Below are positions 1 to 12,481 of a stretch of 64,000 nt of DNA, piece after piece (position 1 is the stretch's first letter; every line of letters starts with the position of its first letter). The stretch is taken from positions 682,001-746,000 of the forward strand of contig VWZL01001979.1 in the NCBI GenBank assembly GCA_013396915.1, in the 5' to 3' direction. A program made the position numbers and the translations under genes. This stretch comes from Stercorarius parasiticus. Its lineage: Eukaryota; Chordata; Aves; Charadriiformes; Stercorariidae. The notes below the pieces were generated by a model. That model made no database searches and was not told the DNA's origin. It saw only the letters and a list, made by a program, of their open reading frames with translations.

Positions 1-176
1 TCATTCATGAGTGATGGACTACTAAACTGGATGGTAATTACACATTGTGATCAAGTAATCATTGAAATTCAACTAAAAGAACAAAATTCAGTAACAGCAT
101 AAAATCCATTTTGATGAATGCCTTTAGCATTAAGAATACATGAAATGTCCTTTCAAAAATGTATGTAGCACCCAAT

Positions 177-603
177 TGTCCTGGTTTGAGGGAAAACAGA
201 ACCAATTTTCTGATTCGTAATTTTACTTTTTAGCTGGGCCTCTTCCAACTGACTAAAGTCTGAAATTAACAGCATATTGTTCAGNNNNNNNNNNNNNNNN
301 NNNNNNNNNNNNNNNNNNNNNNNNNNNNNNNNNNNNNNNNNNNNNNNNNNNNNNNNNNNNNNNNNNNNNNNNNNNNNNNNNNNNNNNNNNNNNNNNNNNN
401 NNNNNNNNNNNNNNNNNNNNNNNNNNNNNNNNNNNNNNNNNNNNNNNNNNNNNNNNNNNNNNNNNNNNNNNNNNNNNNNNNNNNNNNNNNNNNNNNNNNN
501 NNNNNNNNNNNAATCTCCTTATCTCTTCCTCTCCTCTCTGAGGAGAGAGGCGGGGGAGGGCCATCTGTCGTTCTGATTGGCCAATCCGGCCAAAACCACG
601 ACA
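177..603 (+). mobile_element. Solo ERV LTR (plus), interrupted by an assembly gap
   Basis: The element starts TGTCCTGGTTTGAGGG and ends CCAAAACCACGACA, giving the TG...CA ends of a retroviral LTR of a type widespread in birds. The five bases CCAAT stand immediately before it (172-176) and after it (604-608), a 5-bp target-site duplication that fixes the borders. About half the element is hidden by a run of N (285-511). The 3' part has a GC-rich stretch with GAGGAGAGAGGCGGGGGAGG. No internal retroviral genes are attached, so this is a solo LTR left by recombination. It is antisense to EYS. Confidence 0.8.
285..511. other. Assembly gap (227 N)
   Basis: This run of N lies inside the solo LTR at 177-603. 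Open frames read through the N block are meaningless. Confidence 0.99.
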
Positions 604-2465
604 CCAATTGTAGAGAAATACTGGAGCACTAGGTTATTTTAGCTTTTTCATCATGGCTAGTTAACAGCTTGATTTGTTTGTTAATGTGCAGAACACCATG
701 AAGCAGAATGGAAATAAATTTATTTTAAACTGGTCCTTATTAAAGGATAAGCACCAAAATACACAACTGAAAAATGTAAAAAAATTAGAATTTGGGGGGA
801 GTTTCATGGTTTTCCTCATTGTATTTCTATTTTCAGGTATTTTATTTTTTCAAAGATCATGCATCTATATTATAACTCATTGTAAATATGTTTGTTATGT
901 TTATTAGCTATATTTATTCAAAGAAAGTATATGGAATTGATATAGATATGAGGAACAATCACGTGAATGACAATAAAGCTTTTACAATCAGGATCTTCTG
1001 TATGCTATTTAGACAAAAAGAAACAACCTCCAGTATATTTACCAGTAAAACTGAATGACAAGATAGAGCCTTCCAAAGAAATGAGAGAGGGTGTTTTAGG
1101 GCAACAAGACTACAGAAATAGCAACAGTTCCATCTGCAAGCTGCAAATGATATAGAATCCAACTGATTTTGAATGTTATACGGTGAGTTGATATTTCCTG
1201 TTAATAAAAGGAAACTTCTGACCTGCATCTAGTTGGTGTACTCATCCACTGAGCCTATTATGTTCCCTTTAGTGCAGAGAAACCCTAGTACAGCAACGTT
1301 ATCTGGCTCATAATCTTATATTTCTTTATAAAACTATTTTGTAATCAATTGTGATTTTTATTTTGATTTAAAAAAGGTAAAAATTTAAAAAATAATAATG
1401 AAGAAAATAGAGTGGCAGAAACTTGCTTGACGTATAGAGCTAATTATGTGACAAAATATATTGCCTGTGTCTAGAGACGTCCTAAACAATGAATTTTGTG
1501 TGTTCTTAAATGTCAATTATTTCCCAATTAAAAAAAAATAAATTAAACATTTAAATTAAAGAGAAGATTACTGGCAAAAAAGGGGGAAAAGGACCGCAGT
1601 AAAAGGGATAAAAGATGTGTTAGGCTGTCACACCCATAGGTGGCTACTAATACAATGCATTTGACAAATTGCTATTTTCCATAGTTTCAGAACTGTGTAG
1701 ACCTGATTTGTTGCCAGAGATTGTCAGGATATCACGTCTCTTCTCTTCTTTGTTACTGAGGAGGAAAGTTAATTGTATTGATTCCCTGGCTCTAGTACCT
1801 TTTCCAGTTGAATGTGTTTCCAGTGATAGCATGCTTCAGCTACACCACCTCTATCTGCTGATGACTGCACACTCTCCTATCCATTCCCTGATTTGACTTT
1901 CTGCTCTCTATAGACCCAACCCAACGTCACTTCAGTCACCTCTACACCTCAGGCTTTACAGGTAGTATTCACGCTCTCTTCACTTTTCCCAGACCTCTTC
2001 TCTCAGTTTTTCTTTACTGTTTGTCCAGACAATTCTCACCCTTCTACGATACATGATTCCCATTTACTTCTGTCATTTTGTCAGGGTTACCATTTAAATT
2101 TTAACTTTCAACCAGTTTATCAAAACAGCCTAAATTTTTCAGCCAGGCTTCAGCTTCTGAGATGTAGCTACAAGACTATGATTTACCATGGAAATATGAT
2201 CACAGACCGTAGTTTATGAAGCACTATGGAAATTCCACTTTTTGTTTGTTTTAGTTTGGGGTTTTGGGTAAAAGGCATACAGAAACGGAATGCAGTTTGA
2301 CAGCCAAGGCAACATTGTAGCATTCTGATATTTTTCCAGTACTTCCAAAGCTAGCAATTCATAAAGTATGCTCTTTTTCAAAGCTATACTCACCTTGGAA
2401 AATACATGATTCACTGTAAACAACCAACAAAATCTATATCTTTTCAACAGAGTCAAGATTTTACT

Positions 2466-2495
2466 TTATTAGAAAGACTGAAGTCTTTCTAATAA
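2466..2495. repeat. 30-bp palindrome with 14-bp perfect arms
   Basis: The left arm TTATTAGAAAGACT is followed by GA and then its exact reverse complement AGTCTTTCTAATAA. It lies in plain intronic sequence with no flanking element that I recognise. It could extrude as a cruciform in DNA or fold as a hairpin in the EYS pre-mRNA; function is unknown. Confidence 0.9.
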
Positions 2496-5278
2496 GGTCC
2501 CACTTCTGTAGCTACACCCAGTTGTTGAATACTGTTTTTCTGTGTTTTTCCCGGGTAAGTACTTATTGCAATAAAACCAGTTACCCACAACACAAAAAAA
2601 TCCCAATGCCTAGGAGCACTACTGTGCTACTTGGTTACTTGAACCAAGCAACCTCTCTCTAATATTACTAGGGCTGGTGGCATTTTTGGGGGACAGGAAG
2701 GAGGAGGGAAGCACATATTGCAGAATAGTGATAATCTTCATTATTTTCTATGGGTTATTCTTTTGGAGCATTATTTTGAGAAAAGCAGACTTTTGAATAG
2801 CTTTCAAGTGTCTCAGAGTATGAAAGTGAAAAGCTGGTAAGAACTTTCTGACTTTTATCATATTAATTTAAAAATCAGCTAAACCATATAGTATTTTAGA
2901 TGTAAAGTGCAAGTTTCAACATGACAGCAGGTATTCCTCAAGAAACCTAATTAACACAGAATATTCCTTCCACTGCTTTTAGGATTGTTCTTCTGGAGGC
3001 CCCTCACGTGCATTTCACTGAGTAATCAAGTCTGGTTGGTAATGACTGGTCTTTTGATGGTTTTAAATACATTAATTCTTCCATAGAAAATGAATAATTA
3101 GAAGACATTTAGTATAACTAATGATTTCTGTGGGTTTCATTAAGTAGAATAAATAATTACTTGATTTATCACACGTGCAGCTAGCAACTGCTATTATCTG
3201 ATCAATACACTTTCATAAATGACAGCAACATTATAGACATTGGCACTTTTTGCTGATATTCCTTCACATGTCCTGAAAACCAGCTGCCTTTATAAAAGGC
3301 AACAAGATAGCTAGTGTATTCAACTTAACACATGTCCTGATAGCCTATCTTTTGCATTAGGTATAAATCTTCCTGAAATGTAAGACTATTCGATTTTTTT
3401 TGTAATAAAGCTCCTTGTGAAATGTCAAATCTCATTATTTCTTGAAAGTCTTGGCTGTTAATTTCTCCTTCCAAAGCAAAATAGTATTTCGTATGCTAGA
3501 ATGTATAGAAAAATCTGTTCTTTTTAACTTGTTTAAAAGTTCTAGCTTTGTTATAAACTTGTCAGATAATCAAAATTAGAAAGCGGAGACTCAGAAATAA
3601 TATTTTAAGCATTTAAATAGTTTGTTATGTTTATCCTGATAACTTTATAAAAGAAACTTTATGTGATGATGTTCTGTATGAAGTAAACTTTATTTAATGA
3701 GTTTTTTTGCATGTATGCATTAAAGAAGCCCATTACATTCACTAACTAATTTCAAATTCCAAAAAGTCACAAGTCTAAAAGTGCTATTTCTATATGGTCC
3801 ATGAAAGTGAAAGTTGAGTTCTGATGCTTCTGAAAAGCTTTACCTTTAGCTCTCTGCTTCTAAAACAGCGGATATTTCATAAGGGATTTTAGCCTTCATG
3901 TGGCTAAAATTAGGCATGTTATCTTAAATGTCAAAAAATTAAAGTCTATGATAAGGAAGCCATAATACCCAAATATGCAAATACTGCTATCAGTCTTTCA
4001 GGTCTCAGTGGTACAGGATGTTATCTGTCCCATGCTTCTCTATCTTACATATGCTGTTTAATTCCAAGCAAAAAGGATGGGAAAAGAAAGATATTTCATA
4101 AATATATCTTTCCAACATGTGTTCTTAAAAAAAAAAAAAGGACAACTAACTCAGAGATGTGAAAGAGAAGAACAAAATATGGATAATTAACAACCGAGAA
4201 TGGGATTTGTGTTACTAACCATAAATATTTACAATGTAGATTTACATTATACAGCCGATCTAGTCTTCCTAATGACTTTTATATCAACGATGAAAAAATA
4301 AAGCATTTCTGGGTTGTGAATCATCACTTGGTATAAATTTGGAATGCTAAGCGAAATGAGTCCTAAAAGTTTTAATTTTTTTCCATTGGCAAGATAAGAT
4401 TTAAAGGTGTGTTGTGGATATATAGATTAGACTCCTGAATCTGTCTGTCCCACGTGAAACAGTCAAACTAGTTACTGGAAAGTGTCTTTCTTCTCATGCT
4501 TAACGTAGAGCTAGAAATTGCAAAACTGAGTCAGAAGTGTTGGATGGCTAAATTTTTGGTGGAAGTTTGAGCATGAAGGATGAAACTTCTGCCTCAGTCC
4601 TCATCAAGTCACTTCTTTAATCCTTTGACTAGAGTAGCTAAGAATGAGGATATTGTAATGTAAAAGTTTTGACCCGGAGTGGAAAGGAGGGAGGAAGGAA
4701 TAAGCAAGTCTTTTGTTTGAGATTTATTTTTTGATTGGGCTATATATGAGCCAAAGGAAATTGGTTATGAAATCTAAGCATACCTTTTCCCACAAAGAAG
4801 AATTTCTGAAATACAAGAACTGCTTTTGCTAGCAGCTGACTAATGCATGTGGCAGACTAAGATAACTAAGTAATCAATGGCAAAGGATTAGGATGTTTTT
4901 GAAGAAGAAATTGAAAATCTCTAGGAATGAAACAAAGTATAACATAACCATAAGAATAAGAAAAAAATGATGTATTTTGAAGACTTAAGCCTCCACTAAC
5001 GGGGAATTATAAAAGTTATAACATACAATAAGGACACACATTTAAGATTTTATAAATAATACCTTCCCCAAATAATGTGCCAGTTACAGCAAGAATTTTG
5101 CCAAGATAAATAAATCCTAGCACTAACCAGGAATGCACTATCTAATTAAAGAGACCAGAAGAGAATTTTACTTTCAGGCACACACTTTCAGTTCCTGGGT
5201 GACTCAAGTAATGTTTGTGTGTAAAGAACTAAGCTCTCAGGATGAAGTTCACAGATTGTAAATGGCCAATGAAAGCTC

Positions 5279-5303
5279 GCCCCCCCCAGCCCCGCCTCCC
5301 CAC
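5279..5303 (-). repeat. G-rich tract on the EYS sense strand, possible G-quadruplex
   Basis: The plus strand carries several C-runs here in otherwise AT-rich intron. On the minus strand this gives G-runs of 4, 2, 4 and 7 separated by one or two bases. The seven-G run can supply two runs of three, so the G3 with loops of 1-7 rule can be met. It lies on the transcribed-sense strand of EYS, so a structure could form in the pre-mRNA. Confidence 0.5.
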
Positions 5304-6115
5304 AAAATCCCAAGTCTCCTTTTATTCTTGGTAGATAAAGGGTTGTATATGAATTTATGCATATTTTTTTTGTAACATGACTGTAGATCCTAGAAAGAAA
5401 CTGTTTTGGTAATGAGAATTAGGAGAAAAAAAACACACACTAAAACTTTAGAAGCACTGGATAAAGGTAATCCTCCTTTCACTCTGGCGAGTACTTAGAG
5501 TCTGTGTACTACAGCTGTGGTCCACAGGAATGAAATGAATATAAAATCTTGCAAACAGAAGAAACTTCAAGAAACACCCTCAGTGGAGACTGTGGGTGAC
5601 CATGGGTGGCAAATTAGATATGAGTTTGCAGTGTAATATGACAGAAGAATGGTCAATACAATCCAGAAAAGGTAACAAGTCATGGAGGATGAAGACAGTT
5701 GTCATTCTGTACAGCTCATGTAGTATCACACCCAAACATGTCATTCTATTGCATATACCTTAGCACTAGAAAAACTGTTGATATAAAGGCTTGAGGACAT
5801 AATTTGTGTGGAAAGATTGAATATTTGAAGTAAAAAAGGGTAACTAGAAAGACCTAGGTGGATGAAAGAAAGAATTATTCACTAGTAATTTCCCACATAC
5901 ATTCCTGAAGAATGGAAATGACTGGTGGGATTAACTATTTGTTGTGCTATTGGAGGTAGGCAACAGCTGAGCAATTTTATCTCAAAACATACAAGAATAT
6001 GTAATGAATCTGTTTAAGTAAAATATACATTGATCAATGATAATATATTAATGCTTTTAGCAATCTTTAGTTTATCATTGCATCCCATTTTAAGGAAGGA
6101 AAACACAGAGGAAAA

Positions 6116-6703
6116 GATATGGTAACCCCAGTGGGCAGGTAAGTCCTGCACAGCCACTCTCTGCGTCCCCGACAGAGGGAGAGAATCAGAAGGGCAAAAG
6201 CCAGAAAAACTCATGGGTTGAGATAAACACAGTTTAATAGGTAAAGCAAAGCTGCGCACGCAAGTAAAGCAAAGTAAGGAATTCGTTCACTACTTTCCAT
6301 CGGCAGGCAGGTGTTCAGCCATCTCCAGAAAAGCAGGACTTCATCACATTTAACAGTTACTTGGGAAGACAAATACCATAACTCCAAATGCCTCCCCTCC
6401 TTCCTCCTTCTTCCCTACAGCTTTTATTGCTGAGCACGATGACATATAGTATAGGAGATCCCTTTGGTCAGTTGGGGTCAGCTGTCCTGGCTGTGTCCCC
6501 TCCTAGCTTCTTGAACACCCCCAGCCTACTCACCGGCAGGGCAGTGTGAGAAACAGAAAAGGCCTTGATTCTGTGCAAGCACTGCTCAGCAATAACTGAA
6601 ACACTGGTGTGTTATCAACACTCTTTTGGTCAAAAATCTAAAACACTGCATCATATGAGGTGCTATGAAGAGCATTACCTCCATCCCAGCCAAAACCAAT
6701 ACA
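6116..6703 (-). mobile_element. Solo ERV LTR (minus), TATA position mutated
   Basis: Read on the minus strand, the element starts TGTATTGGTTTTGGCTGGGA and runs through AGTTATTGCTGAGCAGTGCTT, GACAGCTGACCCCAACTG and GTTTATCTCAACCCATGAG. These are the same landmarks, in the same order, as the LTR at 30188-30795, so the two belong to one family. The 3' end is worn (GGGGTTACCATATC), so the lower border is approximate. Where the other copy has CATATAAAC, this one has CAATAAAAGC, so the TATA box is lost and a polyadenylation-like AATAAA appears (complement of 6423-6428), in sense orientation to EYS. No internal retroviral region is present. Confidence 0.8.
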
Positions 6704-9686
6704 GACAAAAAACCAATGTAAAGGTTTGTTTTGGGTGACGGAGAAGTTAATTCCATGAGAAGGAAGTTAAATGGACTTGCTTGAAAAAAGAAACTTGAAT
6801 TGGACTAAGAAATCCAAAGAACAGCACTTTTTAACTAAATCTCAGTTATCAAAACTGAATAATTCTCTTGGGATTATAAGCAATCTGTACTGTGCTCTGT
6901 TTCTTTGTTGATTGATGTACAGCCTCCATATCCATCTGTCAGAAGCATGGTTTTTTATTCTCTGGAAGTCCAGCTGACACAGCTGGTGCAGGCTGAGTTA
7001 CAAGCTTGAGGAAGCAAGCTGCTGAGTCCTCTCAGGGACTACTTGCAGATGGGTTGTGAGCTGGATTCCTGCCTGGCAAGTAGAAAGAATAACCAGATAG
7101 CTAATTTCCTATCTAACCACAGTTTATCCAAAATAGGCTGGAAAGAATAACCATGCCTAGTTATGATAACAGACTAGAAGTCCAAACAGATTGTCTGCAC
7201 TGCTAACTGCAACAGATTAATTTTTCATCATGTGACAGTGTCCAACAACAGTAAATTTGCCACTCAAAGTCAGTCTGTGAGGATATGAAGTATTTTTCCC
7301 AACCATGTTACGAATTTCAAGTCACAGACAGTTAAAAAATGTGACAGGGCTGCATTCTTATACAGGAGTACAAATGTAATAAAAGAAGGCATAGAAATGT
7401 TGCAAAGTGATTATATGAACTACAGCATTGTTTATCATCCATGAAAACATATTTTTGATTCAATTAAAAATAGCAAGGAAGACAGAATAAAACTATGGAC
7501 GGGGTAAGTAAATAAGTTTATGTAGAACTTAGTGAAAGAAACATCTCATAAAGTTGCTTCCAATGAGAAAAATTAATTGCCTGTAGACAAGATAAAAGTC
7601 AGTGTGCTTTCTTTTTAAATATTTCCCTGAGAAAGTACATACAGACCTTTTTCATCAACCTATGGTTTTGTTTGTGAAATCAAATAAATTTCCATAAACA
7701 GGTTTGATTGCTTACATTGACAGTCATAAATAGATACTAATAACAAGTAGTTAGAGAGATATTAGATGTATATTTTAAAAATGAGTTTGTGCTTATACAA
7801 ATATGTTTTTATTATTGATATGTAACTTGAATTTCTAGGGATTGTAAGAAATCTACAACCCCCTAACTCAAACTACGTGTGATCAAGAATGTTTTAAGGC
7901 TATATTGACCCTTATTTAGCAAAAACCATCCATAGGATACTATGTCTTTAAAAAAGTCAATCTGCAACCAAAATAATATATACTCAGGTAGACGGTGCAT
8001 AAATGAACAGGTTGTCTAAGGTGGACAGGCTATTTAAGAAAACACACAATGTGGGGTAGCTGACATAACTTGTTCTCAAATTGAAGTGAAATCTTTTGTG
8101 AAAAAATCAATTAACCTTGTAAAGGGATCCTGAGAGTTAATCATGTAGATAATCATTGAAGTTGAGCATAACCAGTAGCATGGGTAGACCTGCCCTAGTT
8201 TGGGTGCATAATGCTGTAGTAATCCCCAGTGAGTTGTGTAGGTGCTCTTTTCTTAAGAAACAGCTAAGCCAAATTGATCACTAGGAGCATTTATTTTATT
8301 GCTAATTACATCAGCATTGTTTTATTGTCATTAAAGTGAACTGCCTTTGCGGTTGTGTTTGGCCTGACTACCTAAGTTTGAGGACTGCCTATTAAGTCTG
8401 GATGCAACAATGGATGAATAATGTGGGCAGTCTAGACTGTAATCTGGCTGCAGCTAAACCATTCTATTAATTAGTTTAATTTCTTATTTTCAATTGTGGG
8501 AAGCATAACATATGCAGATAGCGTGCAGTTTGCCTCAAAAATTGTCAGTGTACTGAAACAGTTCAAGCAGTAGTTTTACAATTTCAGTCCTGAGTTATTC
8601 TTGAAAAAGGACTGCCAATTATCTTGAACTTAATAAAATTGTATGGTAGCTTTTGTGAGGTTTCATTTTATTGAACTTTTTAATGGTGCCTTATTACAGC
8701 TTATTTTCAGTGTCATATATGGACTGTAATTCTGCCCTTACCGTCCTGCTGCACATAACTTCCCTCGTGTTATTTCTTTGATGATTCACATTTAGTTATA
8801 ATACATACACATTTTCAACTTGTCCTTTTCAGATCCTGTCTGTGGATTAAAGCAAAAAATTTTGCTTTATTAAAGTAGATGAACAATTTTTGGAACCTTA
8901 AGTGTATAATGAAAATAACAGAGAAGAAAACTCAGTGAATCAGAAAAAACTCCCATTCCCAAAATTCAGTTGTAAAGATGGAAGAAAGGCATTAGACTAA
9001 GGCTAAGGAGACCTCTGTCCACTTTAACTGCAGTGTCTGTAGTCACAGAGAAAATCACTTCATCTGGAATTCATCTCATCTACCTTCAGCCGTCTAAAGG
9101 TAAGTTTTCTAAATCTAAACTCTTAGTTTAAGCTCTAGTACAACAGATTGGTACATCTAGCAAAATATTCATCCCACCTGTATTCATGTTGTTTCTATAA
9201 TTACAAAACAGGGAAAGCAATACTTAATATATCCAACCATTTCCTATGTTGTTCACAGAAATAATGATTGCACTTAAAAAACAAACAAACAAAACCTGTT
9301 GAACTTTCTGGATCGGATGATACTGTAAAATGAAAACACATACATAAAGCACATTGTATAATTGTCCCTAATATAAATCAGGCATCACGGACACTATTAT
9401 AATACAAATAAAGAAATATTTTCTATCATGTATTTCACCTGACTTTTTTACATGGATAAAATAGAAATATCTATCCATTTAAATAACGTACAATGAAAGC
9501 AATGAGTAGAAAAGGGGAAATACAGAAATGATTTCTGAAACACTGAGAAGGGAGGTTGTCATGGAAACAGCCAGGTTAGAAATCTTTTTGTTGCTGCAAT
9601 TTTATGTAGCTACTGCTTAGTCTTTATGTTATTTTAAAAAATTAATCTTCCTCAAGTTATTTTAATAAATTAAGCTTCCTTTGGGG

Positions 9687-9765
9687 TTAGACTAGATGAC
9701 CCTTAAAGGTCCCTTCCAACCCAACATATTCTATGATTCTATGATTCTGTGATTCTATGATTCTA
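9687..9765 (+). mobile_element. CR1 LINE 3' end, severely 5'-truncated
   Basis: The sequence GGGTTAGACTAGATGACC, then AAAGGTCCCTTCCAACCC, then about four copies of an ATTCTATG-type octamer (9727-9764) is the hallmark 3' end of avian CR1. Only about 80 bp remain, the usual outcome of incomplete reverse transcription. No coding sequence is left. Confidence 0.9.
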
Positions 9766-11415
9766 AGTCATTCATGACTTTATTTTTCTCAAAACAAGAT
9801 GCTACATTAAGAACTTTTGAGATGTAAGGCAATGACTAAAGTCATATTCATCTATACTGAAACATACAAAAATGAAAACTTCCATTTTACTCCTACACTC
9901 ATCTAGCTAGAAGATTAAAAGAGAAAGGTGAGTAAAAGTTAGTCACTCCCTCCATAAAAGGCTATCATGTTGTTACTGACAATGTTTTACCTACAGTGAA
10001 CTAAAGGAAGATAAACAGTCCCCCAAAATCTGAAATGCTGAACTATTATACTACATGAATGTAACATGTGAACTAGAAAGATCAACTAACAGAGCTCATC
10101 TATAAAATAAAAAAAAAAAGACAAGTAAACAACATGAGTACCATGTTAACCAGAAAAGGAACACAAATACTTAGCTGACAAAGTAAAAAAAAAAAAGGCT
10201 TGTTAACTAGCCTGCCTGCAAAAATCAGAAGTTTAAATAATCTGTATGAGCATACCTGTGATAAATAAGAGTTTCTAAATACTAATTATCATCAAAAAAA
10301 GGAAGCGTTAAATACCATCTGGAGAAGAATGGAAAGGGCAACAAGTAGCACATCGTCAGAAAGCAACCTGAAGGAATGAATATAAAACAAACTTAAAAGC
10401 AAACCAAAAAATTAGTAGTGTTTCAATGAGCAGTGTAAATTGTCAAAATGACAAAAAAACATGAGGGACAAATAAAAACAATCTGAGCCACGTAAAAGAA
10501 GAATGTACAGTGAAACTACAAGGCAGTAAAATATACAGGTAATGAATCCATGGGTTTTGAAAGCGTGCATGTTATTTTTTGGAACAAGAACAGATCTAAC
10601 ACGCTCTACTGCTAAAAATTCTGATTCACCAATAGCTAAAATGTTTTGTGGATACATTAGTCTTAACAAACCTTGGAGCACAACATAGGTTCAAATAAGG
10701 TCTTTTTGGGCTTCCTCCTCAGTTATTTGCCCTTCAGTTTTCTCGGCAGACCATGTGAAGAATTACATTCACTCTGTATTGAGCCAATATCACATATTAA
10801 ATTCAATATCATATACTAGTTGGGTATATATCATCAATGTTGTGCTTTTATTACACTGAATTCAGAACACAAATTTATCAATACTGATCAGTCCTTATGC
10901 TTCTGATGAAAAAGATCACATGGGGATAGTGAGTGACGGAAAGAGACATACTGCTAGTGCCTATCATGTTTTCCTCAGTACTTCTAGTTCTGGCTGGAGG
11001 TTTTCTACGGGTCCTGTGGGGTGATATGTGGGTCAGTGTGTGTGTCCCAGACCCGTGTGTGGAGAGTTTGTGCACTGACTTGCTGTGTTGCAACACAGAT
11101 TTCAAACTCCTCAGAATTCCTTATTTTTCCAGTGCCATCTTCCAGGCATATCTGCCAAAGTACTCAGCAGAAGGTTTGCCTGAGGCCTTCCACCCTGTTT
11201 ATAGGGCCTATTTTTGTGGTGCTTTCACCATATTTCAAGAATTTTAATCAGAATTCCTCATGTTCATTATATCACTAGCTAAGCTGGATATAAATATTTT
11301 AGAACTTTCTTGCTACAAACTTTGTCCTTAGATGCAAGACATACTTGACGAGGTTAAAATACGAAAGGTTCCTGTTTTTACTTTTCTTTTTATTAAATCT
11401 GCTAATCCCCAAGAC

Positions 11416-12481
11416 TGGTGCTTGTGGGTGTGTGGTGGCAGCCACACAAGCCACCCTGGATGGCTGCCAGACCCCTCCCCATCTTCTTTCTCACTCGCCC
11501 TCCTCAAAAGGACAGGGGGAGAAAACAAGACGAAAAAATCTTGTGGGTTGAGATAAAGACAGGGAGATCACCTACCAGTGAGCATCATGGGCAAAACAGA
11601 CTCAACTGGGAGAAAATTAGTTTTATTGCCAATTAAAAATAGAGTAGGATGGTGCGAAACAAAGGCAAAACCTAAACCGTATTCCACCTAACCTCTCCTG
11701 CCCCTCTTTTTGCCAGTCTCAACTTCACTCTTTTATTCCTGACTCATCTGCCTCCTCCCACCAAATAGCAGAGGGGAATGGGAAACGGGGGACTGTGATC
11801 ATTCCGTAACAGCTCCATTCTGCTGCTTCTTCCCCCTCATGCTTCCCCTGCTCTGGTGTGGGTCTCTTCCACAGGCTGCAGTTCTTCATGATAAACATGC
11901 TCCAGCATGGGTCCTCTCCAGGGATACAGTCCTTCAGTAAAATACTACTCCTGCATGATCTTCATCTCCACATGTCCCAGATCCTGTCAGGAGACTGCTC
12001 CAGCATGGTCTCTCCATAGGCTGCAGCTTCCTTCAGGGCATGTCCACCTGCTCTGGCGTGGGGTCCTCCACAGGCTGCAGTGCAGGTATCAGCTCCACTG
12101 TGCTCCTCCATGGGCTGCAGAGGGATAACTTGGCTCACCCATGGTCTTCTCCATGGGGTTGCAGGGGAAGCTCTGCTCTGGTAGCTGGAGCACCTCCTCT
12201 CCCTCCTTCTTCTCTGACCTCGGTGTCTCCAGGACTGTTTCTCAAATATTTTTTCTGCATTGCTCCCTCTTGCAAACTTCTGTGCAGTGTTTTACCCTTT
12301 ATTAAATATGTTTTCCCCGAGGTGCCACCACCATGGCTGCAGGGCTCAGCTGTGACCTGCAGTGGGTTTGTTGGAACTGGCTGGAACTGGCTGTGTCCAG
12401 CACGGGGCAGCCCCAGCCTCTCCTCACAGAGGCCGTCCTGCAGCCCCTGCTGCCAGCACCTTGCAGTGGGCACCCAATACA
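11416..12481 (-). mobile_element. Solo ERV LTR (minus), about 1.07 kb, with internal repeats
   Basis: On the minus strand it starts TGTATTGGGTGCCCACTGC and ends near CACACACCCACAAGCACCA. The block is much richer in G+C than the flanking intron and contains a polyadenylation signal AATAAA (complement of 11622-11627) and the stretch ending TTTATCTCAACCCACAAG that bird ERV LTRs share. A diverged tandem repeat fills the middle (11848-12120). The open frames across this block (the longest, about 154 codons, is on the plus strand) are by-products of GC content. The borders are set by TG/CA ends and the composition change; I could not confirm a target-site duplication. It is in sense orientation to EYS. 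Confidence 0.7.
11848..12120 (-). repeat. Diverged tandem repeat inside the LTR, unit about 45-50 bp
   Basis: The unit contains, on the plus strand, forms of CTGCTCTGGCGTGG or CTGCTCCAGCATGG, then TCCTCCACAGGCTGCAG. It recurs about five or six times with strong divergence. The repeats probably lie in U3 of the LTR, where such arrays are common. Copy edges are too worn for an exact count. Confidence 0.6.

Noticed and set aside
10878..11278. Overlapping 75-104 codon frames on both strands
   Set aside because: Both strands are open, with no domain and no splice or promoter context; typical chance frames.
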